The notes below the pieces were generated by a model. That model made no database searches. It saw only the letters and a list, made by a program, of their open reading frames with translations, and was not told the origin of the DNA. 64,000 nt of DNA from Sphagnum magellanicum (Eukaryota; Streptophyta; Sphagnopsida; Sphagnales; Sphagnaceae). The DNA is taken from the NCBI GenBank assembly GCA_021904315.1, contig CM038914.1, positions 20,075,065 through 20,139,064 on the forward strand. Direction: 5' to 3'. Position numbers and translations under genes: made by a program. Numbering within the stretch: position 1 is the first letter of the stretch; each line of letters begins with the position of its first letter. Shown here piece after piece: positions 11,602-20,752 of the stretch.

Positions 11602-11745
11602 CTTAGTCAAGCTGTCAAAATTAGACCCTTGGACAACACAATGAGGATCTACTTCCAAGCCTCCACAACATACACACACGTTCAATTCAACATCTGGGGA
11701 AGCCTCTGGAGCTAGGCCACACCAATTACAAGGTAGTATATCCTT
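11602..11745 (-). CDS. Candidate internal exon, cysteine-rich, of an unidentified gene
   Basis: Read on the - strand, a pyrimidine-containing acceptor ending ttgcag precedes 11745 and a donor AAG/gtaaac follows 11602. The exon is exactly 144 nt, 48 codons with no stop, phase 0 at both ends. The peptide begins KDILPCNWCGLAPEAS and includes NVCVCCGGLEVDPHC. Cysteines sit at residues 6, 9, 24, 26, 27 and 37, with a histidine at 36. That spacing suggests a small metal-binding fold, but I cannot name the family. No neighbouring exon on - joins it convincingly. The + strand of the same interval has a stop in every frame. It could be one exon of a real gene, a relic, or a chance coincidence of splice signals. 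Confidence 0.42.
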
Positions 11746-12054
11746 CTGCAATGGAACCAATGGTAGCCTATTCAATATCATGGACACACAATTGTGATCT
11801 TTGTACATTTTATTTTTTATAATCATTTATGAAGATAGTAAATGGTCAAATTAAAGATGTTTTCTTCATTTATAAAATATAACTTAGCTATTAATCAGTT
11901 ATCAAAACCTACCGTATTTATCAAAAGATAAAGATATTAATCTCATTTATCAATAGGAATAGAATAATATGCTAGAAATAGAAGGGGTACTCAACAAATA
12001 GAAAGAGTGGCCTTGTAAATGCAGCCATTTGAAGTTCTATTTGATTTTCTCAAG

Positions 12055-12392
12055 GCTATCTCCTAACAAGATTGAAAAGAGGACAAATGGAAAGAAAAGG
12101 CAATTGAGCTTCCAAGTGTCCAACAAGAAGAAAGGGACGAAAAACACAGAAGAGAAAGGGGCTAGGTCACAAGGTGAGGTCATTGCACTTTTTCATTTAT
12201 TAGTTTACGTTGTTTTATACAGTTTCACACGGTGTGTAAAGCAATATGTGTATGTATTTTATGATTTTATAATTACACCATTTTTCATTTACATGTGAAT
12301 ATATTTTTAAATACAGGTAGTGACTATTGACCTTGGTTTCATTACTGATTGCAGAGATAGATATGCAACAGGAGATGGAGCTCCTGGACTAG
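12055..12392 (+). CDS. Candidate two-exon C-terminus of an unidentified basic protein
   Basis: Exon 12055-12173 has a tttctcaag acceptor and a strong AAG/GTGAGG donor. It encodes 39 codons plus one base, starting LSPNKIEKRTNGKKRQLS, and is lysine/arginine-rich as in nuclear proteins. Joining it to 12355 after gattgcag keeps phase and gives EIDMQQEMELLD then TAG at 12390-12392. Open frame, both splice sites and phase agree. No domain is recognised and the upstream exons were not found. It is on the opposite strand to the 11602-11745 exon, so at most one of the two probably belongs to the dominant gene here. Confidence 0.33.
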
Positions 12393-12624
12393 GCAAGAGA
12401 TCTCTAGACTAGAGTTTCTGAAAGCCTTTTGAAACAGATCTGAAGAATGGGTATAACTAGCGTATTATGAGCAACGGGCATTCAAATGTGTTGTTGATTC
12501 CCATCAAGTCTGGATTCGTACTGGTTTTTTACATCTACAGCTTGTTTAATTTGTTTCTGCTGAGATCGTTGGTCAGTCTGTCTGTTTCGAGGAGGAGTTC
12601 GACATTTAATCTGAGTGGAAAGCT

Positions 12625-12646
12625 GGGGCTGGGGCTGGGGCTGGGG
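12625..12646 (+). promoter_or_regulatory. Perfect four-tract G-quadruplex motif
   Basis: Four GGGG runs are separated by CT loops only. This matches the canonical intramolecular quadruplex pattern with four tetrads and 2-nt loops. It lies about 220 bp before the hairpin array, on the strand I infer to be transcribed. It may equally be a short GGGGCT microsatellite with no role. Confidence 0.6.
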
Positions 12647-12866
12647 ATCAGAACTATGCTACAATACTAATCTAATTTCAATATGAAGGTATGAAGAATG
12701 AAGACGATCACATTGGCGACTGATCTAGAACTTTAAAAATCCTTTTCTACTTGAGAGAGAGATTTGTAGAAATCAAGAGTTCTACTCCATTGCCTATGAG
12801 TGTCATGCCTTGACATGAACGTCTGTGTTGTCAAGTGCCACATTCTGCCGTCTGATTGTGTCAAAG

Positions 12867-12961
12867 ATTTCCTTCACCTTGACTATGATGCAGATCCTTC
12901 GTGTGCAACTATATCGAGTTTGCAGATGAAGAATCTGCATCATAGACTAGCTGGAGGAAAT
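12867..12961 (+). ncRNA. MIRNA-like hairpin A of a tandem cluster
   Basis: The arms 12867-12908 and 12920-12961 pair over about 42 positions around an 11-nt loop. A 13-nt perfect core, CTATGATGCAGAT, lies mid-stem, with mostly single mismatches elsewhere. The 95-nt length, stem quality and short loop fit a plant miRNA precursor. Two arm positions are U-G wobbles if + is transcribed but would be A-C mismatches on -, which favours + transcription. The arm sequence is not one of the conserved plant miRNAs I know (miR156, 159, 160, 166, 167, 172, 390, 482 and others were considered). A tandem or foldback repeat with no small RNA output remains possible. Confidence 0.55.
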
Positions 12962-13054
12962 GTGTCGATCGAGAGCATCCCTCTAACATGTGATCCGTTG
13001 CGACTTGATATCTGAGGACTAAACATTTATGCTTGGCTGCTTTTCGCGCTTCTG

Positions 13055-13156
13055 TATCTTGGCTATTCTGCAGATCTGTCTTTTACAAGAATCTCGAACC
13101 CATCTAGGGACTGCAGTATGTAGGTGAAGAGAAGGATCTGCACCATCGACGAGCTG
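13055..13156 (+). ncRNA. Degenerate hairpin B of the cluster
   Basis: This copy aligns with its neighbours at CTTGGCTATTCTGCAGATC (5' arm) and GATCTGCACCATCGACGAGC (3' arm). The pairing is broken and the loop enlarged. Downstream sequence around GAGATATCTG and CTAACATTTAAGG matches the sequence following hairpin A, which shows it is a unit of the same tandem array. Confidence 0.4.
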
Positions 13157-13258
13157 AACAAAAACTCAGCTTCGCCGTTAACTGCACACGAGATATCTGT
13201 AACTTGAGATGTCGATCTAACTAGGACTCTAACATTTAAGGTCGCTTGAATGTTGGAA

Positions 13259-13357
13259 ATTTCCTTCCATCTTGGCTATGATGCAGATCCTTCGTGTGCA
13301 AGATCTGCATCGAGTCTGCAGATGAAGAATCTGCATCATAGACCAGTTGGAGGAAAT
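13259..13357 (+). ncRNA. MIRNA-like hairpin C of the cluster
   Basis: The arms start ATTTCCTTCC (13259) and end GGAGGAAAT (13357). The 13-nt CTATGATGCAGAT core again pairs perfectly and the inner stem continues through CTTCGTGTGCA with TGCAGATGAAG. Arms of A and C are almost identical over about 26 nt on each side, while the loops and outer stems differ. Outer stem has one bulge. As in A, G-U pairs appear only if + is the transcript. Confidence 0.55.
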
Positions 13358-13448
13358 GAGCTATCGAGCGGTCTCCCTAGCTTACTATATGTCGTGGACA
13401 TCTAATTGACATGCTTTGAGGATTCTAAACGAGCTTTGCTTGTTGCAG

Positions 13449-13539
13449 ATTTCCAAGTCATCTTGGCTATGGTGCAGATCATTCCTTCGCCTGCAACTAT
13501 GAATATGAAGAATGTCACACTAGACAAACTGTAGAAGCG
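13449..13539 (+). ncRNA. Degenerate hairpin D of the cluster
   Basis: The 5' arm keeps ATTTCC, TCTTGGCTATGGTGCAGATC and CCTTCG. The 3' arm keeps ATGAAGAATGTCACACTAGA but the pairing is interrupted. It starts about 190 bp after hairpin C, matching the array period. Probably a decayed unit. Confidence 0.38.
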
Positions 13540-13559
13540 TTGACGAAAGCACTAAAACA

Positions 13560-15200
13560 AATGTGAAACACATTCCTCCTACGTGATTAGCAGGAACGAT
13601 TGCTTCACACCTACACAAACTACTGATCGCACCGCGGCCTTACACAATAGACGCACTAGAAGAAACTCGAGGCAAGTATGATCGATTGTTTCACACAACT
13701 GGCTACTTATAGCAGGAAACTGCGACACTGTAGAGATTGAAGGATGCAAATGAAAAGGTTTGGAACTATGATTTTACGCTCATCCTTCCGTCAGGAAGAT
13801 TCAGCGTATGTTTCCCTGAAACAGACAACAACAGGAAAAGAGGGGGAAAAAAAATCTTCTGCACCCTGACCAGATTAGGAGAATGGAAATCGGATACATT
13901 TTTCCTAGAATATTTCTTGTAATGAGATCCACAGAGATGGAAAAGTACTATCGATTCTGTTCTTATTGGTTACAAGCTGCTAAAAAGCAAGCTCTTAAAG
14001 ATCATGCCCATTATACTATACAAGAGCTACGGAAGCTCGAGTTTCAAGCCCATGCTAGCTGGCTGGAGCCTCTGCCTGAAACATGATGTACAACTTATGT
14101 CGCAAGTTCTGATGTATAGGTATCAATGCACCCACATCGATCCAGTCCAACCACGAGTTCTAGCATTTGCGGTCCAGAAATATTTGTGTTTTGCTGATTA
14201 AATCCCAAAATGGAAAATCGTACTTCCCTCTCCTCCCCCAATATCTTCACCAACTGCGCACTAGGGCGCGGCCGTTGTCGTGGCTCCTGGAGTAGTCGAA
14301 AAAGCAACGTCAGTACACCAGCTGTGTTACCACGACAGTCTTGCCCTTTCCCCCTCCGGTCGGCAAAATTTCCCGCAAGTGTAGGCCAAGTATGTGCACC
14401 TAATTACGACGACGGACTAAGCAAAGTCTTCTTCTTCTTGCCGTTGCCCGGCATTTTCCAAAACCCTGGCAGCTAGCCCCATGTTCAACCACCCAGCTCC
14501 AAACCTGCTGAAAAATCTCTCTGAAAAATCCTCCGGTAAACTTGCTTTGTCTTTTCCAGGCTGCAAAAGGTCCCGGAGAAAATGCCCTATTTCAATGTCG
14601 AAATATGAAGAAAACCCAAAAGTAAGTCTAAATTCACACCCAAAGAAAGAAAAATGAATCAAATATCATCATAATCATCATCATCATCTTCAGATCATCA
14701 AATGCAGCGTCAAGCTTGCCCAAAAAAATTTATTTCGGACTTTCGCCAGGTAACAAGATTTTGTTTGCGCTAGCTAACTAGCAGCTCTTTTTTCTGCAAC
14801 CGCCTGGATTTTAGATCTTACCCATGTGGCGATGCATGTGGCGTGGATGGGCTGTAGCGGCGACTGATTCTGAGATCTGTCAGTGCTGGCCTGTTACTAA
14901 ATTGGACGAGCCGCTTAAATCGGACACAGCTAATTGTTTCTTCAAGCTGCACATCATCATCATCAGCACGCACCCTCATCAGCATCATCATCATCATTTA
15001 CGCTGCTTGATTGATGATGCCGCTTATGATTTAGATAAGATGTGCGAGAGCGCCCGAGCTAGTGGTGCTCGCTTTCGCAAGAAAATCACTGGAGCCCACC
15101 AATAGCTGCTTCGTGCTTCGATCGAATTGCTCACTGGGTGGTGGTGGTAAAAGCTCTTGACCTTTCTTTCTCCCATAAGCAGAGGGGGGATCTGTGAGGT
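13560..15200. other. GC-richer gene-like block, no assigned protein
   Basis: CpG content is higher than in the flanking repeats. Several short frames occur on both strands; none is recognised. On the - strand an ATG at 14454 in a reasonable context opens a 16-codon frame (MPGNGKKKKTLLSPSS, stop at 14404), which could be an upstream ORF or a first coding exon whose donor I cannot place. If transcription runs on -, 14.4-15.2 kb could be a 5' region. If it runs on +, this is downstream sequence of the hairpin transcript. Confidence 0.3.
14665..14999. repeat. Two (ATC)n-type microsatellite clusters
   Basis: Imperfect ATC/CAT triplet runs occur at about 14665-14700 and 14951-14999, with unrelated sequence between them. 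Confidence 0.8.
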
Positions 15201-15530
15201 CCTCAAATTCATTTTAAACCTGAATTTGTTTTAATCATTTGGTACATGTAATATAGCATAGGTCTCTAACTCTATCGCTTAGCCCTATAAATTTTTGGGG
15301 TTTCGTTAGGGATATCCCTTTGTTGGTCTTAACTCATAAGTGTGGGCTTTAGTGACCCAGCACACACGAACGCACCATCCAAAAAACCCCGTTCTGGATT
15401 TTTTGGATGGGAACCTGAGGGTGGGTGAGTTTGGGGTGAGTTAAGGGTTTTTCTCCCTCACCCCTCTTCCTACCTGCCAGAGGCTTTTTTTTCAAAAAAA
15501 ATCTTTCTGCCATTTCCTCCGACCTACCTA
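15201..15530. other. Repeat-like stretch before the minisatellite
   Basis: A TATAAAT motif at 15286-15292 is followed by G/T-rich sequence and mirrored ATCCAAAAAA/TTTTTTGGAT blocks around 15377-15410, a small hairpin. ACCT/CCTA runs occur at 15520-15570. No coding content is seen. Confidence 0.4.
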
Positions 15531-15639
15531 CCTATCCTCTTGTGTCTACCTACCTCCCTCCTACCTACCCCCATTCTCGCCCTCTTGGCACCTCCGTTGT
15601 GTTGTCATCATCATCATCGTGTGCTTTCATTTCTCACTT

Positions 15640-16300
15640 TTGTCTTGTGCTCTCATTTCCATGTTGTTTTTCATATGGTGCTTTCGGCTTTCACTCTTGG
15701 TTTTTTTTGCTCTTGGTGTTCTTTGTTTTTGTTCGTGCTGTTCCTTTTTCTCGTTCTTGGTGTTTTTGTTCTTGGTGTTTTTTGTTTTCACTCCCGATTC
15801 TCACTTTTGATGTTTTTGCTCCTCGCTTTCACTCCTAGTGTTTCTGCTCCTAGTGCTTCTTGTTCTCACTCCTTATGTTTTTCAGTCTTGCTCTTGGTGC
15901 TTTTGCACTTGGTGCTTTTTGTTCTTGTTCTTGGTGCTCCTTGTTCTTGCTTTTAGTGCTTTTGGTTGTTTTTCTTGGTTGCTCCTAGTGTTCTTGAATT
16001 CTCATTCTTGGTGTTCTTATTCTTGGTGTTCTTTGTTCTCATTCCTAATGTTTTCGCTTTCACTCTTGGTGCCCTTAGTTCTTGCTCCTAGTGCTTTTGG
16101 TTTTCACTCTTGGCTTTTGCTCTTGGTGCTCTTACTCCTATTGCTCTTCATTCTTATTCTTAATGCTCTTGCTCTTGGTGTTCCTGGCTCTCGTTCTTGG
16201 TGCTATTGCTTTTGGTGCTCCTTGCTTTCATTTTTGGTGCTCTTGGTTATGGCCCTTCATTTTTTGTTCATGGTTTTTGTTCCTGGTGTTCCTAGTTGTG
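15640..16300 (+). repeat. T-rich degenerate minisatellite (TTGGTG-type unit)
   Basis: Dozens of imperfect copies of a unit close to TCTTGGTGCTTTTGTTC, often spaced in multiples of 3, fill the region. All + frames therefore stay open for long stretches and code for Leu/Phe/Val-rich peptides (frames 15540-15956 and 15838-16626). The periodic low-complexity source, not selection, explains the openness. No signal peptide plus domain structure is visible. Confidence 0.75.
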
Positions 16301-16664
16301 CCATCGCCCCCCTCTTATTTTGTTCTACCATTGCCCCCCCTTCTCTCCTTGTTCTGCCATTGCCCCCCTTTTTTCTTAGTTTTGTTGTCATCATCCTCTT
16401 GGTAACACCTCCTTTTCTTTTGCTCTTGCTACCATTGCCTTCCTTCTCTGTTTTTGTTACCATCACCTTAAACCTTTTGGCAACACCTCCCTCCCTCTTT
16501 CCTGATGCTACTATCACCCTAAACCTTAAAACCATCCTAGTAGCACCATTTTCTATTATTGTTTTATACCCCTTTTTATTTTTGGTTTCCATTTTTCTCC
16601 TTATGTTGCTTTTTGCTTTTGTGTGATGATAAATTTTTTGGGTTATTATTTGGTGCATTGGATT

Positions 16665-16975
16665 GTTTAGTTGAAGATGGTGTTTTTCACAAGGTTGAGA
16701 AGGATGCAAAGTCCATGCATTGAATTTTAGTTGTTGATGATAATAACAGGGTTGATGATTCAATAACTACATTGATTGTGGTGGTTGAAGGTTAAGATAT
16801 TCCAAGTGAAGCAATGCTTCTTAATGCATTAATTGACCTTTCAAAATTAATGGATGAAGGTGAAGATCTTCAAAGTGTAGAAGTTGATAGATCCATTGTG
16901 AATGTAACAATCAAACCACCAAGTACGGTGGTTGAAGGTCAAGTTGTTAAAGGTGACCATTTTTTTTTGTACTAA
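16665..16975 (+). pseudogene. Decayed ORF fragment of unknown origin
   Basis: One + frame reads through about 100 codons with only two stops and protein-like content: VEDGVFHKVEKDAKSMH, then ILVVDDNNRVDDSITTLIVV, then EAMLLNALIDLSKLMDEGED. I do not recognise the family. It abuts the minisatellite and may be part of a transposable element. Confidence 0.35.
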
Positions 16976-17440
16976 ATCGCATTACAAATTTTCATTTCAT
17001 TTACTTTTGATTTTTTGTCCTTTTTCAAGGTGACTAATATGGTTCACACTAACGTTTAAAAACCTCCCCCACCCCACTTTCCTTGATGATTTAATGTAAT
17101 ATACGATCAATCATCCATGCTTTCAATAGAATATTCCCTTAATGCAATACCTTTGTCCAGGTAGTTACAATTATCTTCATTTGGGCATTACAAGTGGCAT
17201 GTGTGAACAAATCCAATGGAAATGTAATACTTGCATTTTTTTCATTTGAACATCACAATGACCAAACGAGGGAACTGTCATACTAATGACTAAACAACTA
17301 GGTATGGTTAGGTGGTGTTTGGTAAGTACCTACCTTTAGGGCTTGTAGGTATGAAAGTGAAAGGATGGCATAATCATTTACATGATGAAATGCAATACTT
17401 TCATCAAATCTCATCATTTAATGATGCCACATGGATTATA
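16976..17440. other. Noncoding flank, nothing recognised
   Basis: AT-rich sequence with no frame of note, ending at the TTATA flank of the solo LTR. Confidence 0.5.
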
Positions 17441-18332
17441 TGTCGCAACCTTAGCCTTGGGCTCGCGACCAAGGCAAGGGCTTGCAAGGTTGTGGGCCAA
17501 GAGAGAAGCCCAGGAGTGAAGGAAAATGCGAAGGAATGAACCTTCATACTCCCAAATGAGCTTCCACTTTGGGAGTTGGAGTCCTGGTGGACTTTTGAAT
17601 GTTCAGAGAGCAATTGCAAGGGTCAAAACCCAATGGCTTGAAAAGTTCTTTATACCATTGAAAAGCTATTGAAACGTAGATGTCTAAAATGGGCTCGCAT
17701 GACCCATTTGGACATCTAAAACACAACTTATGGCCAAAAGAAAGGTCAGGAGTCAAATTGGTAGTTTGATTCCCAACCATTAAAAGTCAGGAATCGACCT
17801 GATTTCCTTGCGTGTAGGTGGCGTGCGACATACCTTGGAAAGCTCTCAACGAAGGCTATAACTTTGTTTTAGACCTCATTTCAATCGGAGGCCTGCACAC
17901 AAAGTTATGGGGCCCCAAAATCATGGGAGTCCTAATTTTGGCAATTTTGGGACTCCCACTCGGGAGTTCTAGGACAAAAAAAGTCATTTGGATGTGAGTT
18001 TCATGAAGAGGCACAGAGTATATTATAAGGGGGAAAATGGTGGCTTCCCCCAAGTCCGGGCCGTGGTGAGTTTTGTGAGTCCAAGTTGCCCATGGCTCGT
18101 CCTAGCACCAAAAGTGCTCCAACTATGCACTAACCACCTTGTATTGGTTTTGTGCAGGTTCGTGTGAGTAGTCAATGCTTGTCACTCTTCCTAATCCCAT
18201 CCCAAAGCTCCAGCACGCCCTTTTACCCCCTCAAAGTGTTGCCAGCAGGGAACGTGCCTCAACTCCTTGCTCTTCCTTTGTTTTCAGTTTGGACTCACAT
18301 TTGAGTCCATTAATGAGCTTGGGGGTGCGTCA
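17441..18332 (+). mobile_element. Solo LTR, copy 1 of the window's LTR family
   Basis: It begins TGTCGCAACC and ends GGTGCGTCA, 892 bp. Flanks are TTATA (17436-17440) and TTGTA (18333-18337), a 4-of-5 target-site duplication. A TATA-like TATATTATAAG lies near 18018-18029, followed by a CCCCCAAGTCCGG block shared with the other copies. No internal region or second LTR is adjacent, so it is a solo LTR. CpG sites of the family are partly converted to TG/CA. Confidence 0.8.
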
Positions 18333-18900
18333 TTGTAATACCCACATCTAGTTTTGTCGACATTTTTCTGCATTTGTGTGGTGTCTAGGATGTTGGTAGG
18401 TGTGTAGGGGTAGATGGGTAGGTTAGTAGGTATATGAGTGCCACTTGGTAAGTAGATGGGTGGGCAAATAGGTAGGTGGGGATGAGATTAGGTCATTTGA
18501 AATATGTAGGTGAGAACATAGTTGAGAAAAAAAGTAGGTTAGGGGGGTTGGTGGGTGGGAGAGTGGGGTTTTGATGTGGTCATGTGAGTCCAAAAAACAT
18601 CGCAACATTTTTTTTTGGGAAGTCCAAGGGCTAAAAAGGTAAAAAAATAAAATCAAATTGTGCTAACTAACTTGACCAAGGTGGTTATCACAGGGATAGG
18701 AGAGGATAAAAAATTAACACATCCATTGGACTGTCCATCCGTTTGTGGGTGTTGGTTCAGGTTGGCCATATGTGTGTGTTCTTCCTAAGGTTCTTCCTAA
18801 GGTTATAGGGTGGGTACATTCCCTAAAGGAGGGGCCCATGAATAGTTTGGTCTTAGATATTGGAAATGACCCCACCTTTGGATTTGGTATGTTTTTAGTC
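18333..18900. other. Noncoding, G-rich TAGG-type low complexity
   Basis: Repeats of the GTAGGTGGG type occur at 18380-18570. No protein-like frame is seen. Confidence 0.5.
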
Positions 18901-19098
18901 TATTGAAATTATTATTTAAATCACGGATAAAAGTTTATAATTAGCCGTTAATCCATATATTATAATTTTTTAATGTACAAATCTACTAATTATTTATAAT
19001 GACCTTCTAAGGTGATTACATTAAAAATACAAATATAATAACCAAAACCTTTATTTTGGGGGGGAATTTTTGCATTATGGTGACCAAAAAAAAGTCAA
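18901..19098 (+). repeat. Direct repeat, left copy (about 197 bp)
   Basis: It starts TATTGAAATTATTATTT and ends CATTATGGTGACC plus an A-tract and GTCA. It matches 20557-20752 at roughly 88 percent by eye. It could be the LTR, or part of the LTR, of a small non-coding retroelement whose internal part is 19099-20556. Confidence 0.7.
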
Positions 19099-20556
19099 CT
19101 AGGAATAGGAGATTTGGACCAACTAGCTATGGTTTACAAGATCTCAATGTGAGAAACAAACAAAAGAAACTACCTTCCTGAATAGATAGATGGTTGAATT
19201 TGTCATTGCATGTTTTAAGCACAACTTCAAATTCAACCATAAATTATTTAAACTACCTAAATTACAGGAGTGACTTATGCAATTTGAATCTTGAATTGCC
19301 CACTTCAACATGGGAGTCTTTCACCTCAAATAATGGCTAAAAACAACACTCAACTTTGAAACATCCAACCTCAATACCAAGCTATTACTCATGCCCACTA
19401 CAATATGGGAGTGTTGCACCTCACATAATAGTCAAAAGCAACACCCAACTTTGAAGCATCCAACCTCAACACCCAAAAAATGGTCTTGCCCATTATAACG
19501 TGAAAACCTTGCACCTCACATAATGTTTAGAAGCAACACTCAATTTTGAAACATCCAACCCAAACCCCCTTATCACTTGAACAATAATTTACAAATATTA
19601 ATTGTGACACCACATTGACATATGTAAACCTAATTTCAAATTTGCAAGAAAAACACATTCAATCTTAAATTTGAAAAAAAATTCCATTTAAAAACAAAAA
19701 ACTTCCCCTCATGTAAGGGTTAAGTAGAATTTGAGAAACAAAAGACTACGCTACACCAAATCAAAAATATTCAAACCTAACTACTCCCAATATACTTGAT
19801 ATAACAACTTCAACTTCTTTCATATTGTAATTGCATTACAATATGAATTAAACAAGGTGAAGGAGTTTTGCGTAAGCATGTGAACACAAAAATCCAAATT
19901 TATGGTCAATCAATTTCATAGCTTGCTTTTCATCAATTTGAAATTGTTAAATGTTTGTCATCTTCAACAAACTTGAAACCTAAACTGTGACAATCTCCAC
20001 CAAATTCATGTACATTTGAATAACTTATGTGACAAAATGGAGATAACACTAGTCTTTGACCACATTTTGGTAACAAGGTTTAGGTTATAATGTTCATGTC
20101 ATAAATGCTCAACATTATGATCGATAAAAAATCTAAAAACAGAAGATTACCCATCAAATTTTCAAACGATCAAAAGTTCAACAATGCTAACACCACAATT
20201 CCTTTGGTCTTCCTTGGATAAAAAATTTGCCTTGATAACAACCAATTTTAGGAAGTGGGGATGACCTTTTTCTAGCCTTAGTTGCCAAAAAATATTGAAT
20301 GTAAACCAGGACCCATGGCTTTCATGGTCCCATGTTTTGGAAATTGGCAATGTATTTCAATAATCAAAGTTTGGGCAACCTTTGTAACACACCCCAACGC
20401 TATTACAAAAGGTTGGTCCATTTCACTAACCAAATTAACTAAGGGTCTTCAAAATGAATCAAGATGTGCCATTTCATCTTGGGTGAAACTTGAATCATTT
20501 TATTGCAATCATGTCTAGCTTTAATCAAAGTAATTCACTAGTATTAATTTATAATT
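19099..20556 (+). other. Interval between two direct repeats, no coding content
   Basis: About 1.46 kb, with short frames only. It holds the 95-bp tandem trimer. If the flanking repeats are LTRs this would be a LARD-like internal region, but I see no primer-binding site or polypurine tract that settles it. Confidence 0.4.
19297..19562 (+). repeat. Three tandem units of 95 bp
   Basis: Units start at 19297, 19392 and 19487. Each contains TGCCCAYT, a TTGCACCTCA-type block, AGCAACACYCAAYTTTGAA and CATCCAACC. The third is truncated after CATCCAACC. Confidence 0.85.
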
Positions 20557-20752
20557 TATTGAAATTATTATTTTAATCATGGATAAAAGTTTATAATTAA
20601 CCATTGATCCATATATTATAATTTTGTCATGTACAAAGCTATTAATTATTTATTATAACCTTCTAAGGTGATTACATTAGAACTACAAACTATAATAACC
20701 AAAACCTTTATTTTGGGGGGAATTTTTGCATTATGGTGACCAAAAAAAGTCA
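20557..20752 (+). repeat. Direct repeat, right copy
   Basis: Partner of 18901-19098, same orientation, sharing the GATTACATTA, ATAATAACCAAAACC and GGGGGGAATTTTTGC blocks in order. Offset between copies is 1656 bp. Confidence 0.7.

Larger units (their letters stand above)
12840..13560 (+). repeat. Tandem array carrying hairpins A-D
   Basis: The CTTGRCTAT anchor recurs at 12878, 13058, 13271 and 13462, spacings of 180, 213 and 191 bp. Linker sequences between hairpins are also related (ATCGAG..., CCCT..., GATATCTGAGGACT and CTAAAC-type blocks). The array therefore arose by local tandem duplication of a unit near 195 bp. Confidence 0.65.

Noticed and set aside
12840-13560. Hairpins as a known conserved miRNA such as miR172 or miR167
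   Set aside because: The arms share only general composition with these; the mature sequences do not align.
12840-13560. CRISPR array reading of the spaced repeats
   Set aside because: The context is a plant nuclear genome with transposons and introns; the units are long, divergent and contiguous.
15540-16626. Long + frames coding for Leu/Phe/Val-rich proteins (up to 262 codons)
   Set aside because: They lie entirely in a T-rich minisatellite; several frames are open at once, which is a repeat effect, not coding selection.
16257-16763. 168-codon antisense frame, Lys/Arg/Gly-rich
   Set aside because: Complement of the same low-complexity DNA.
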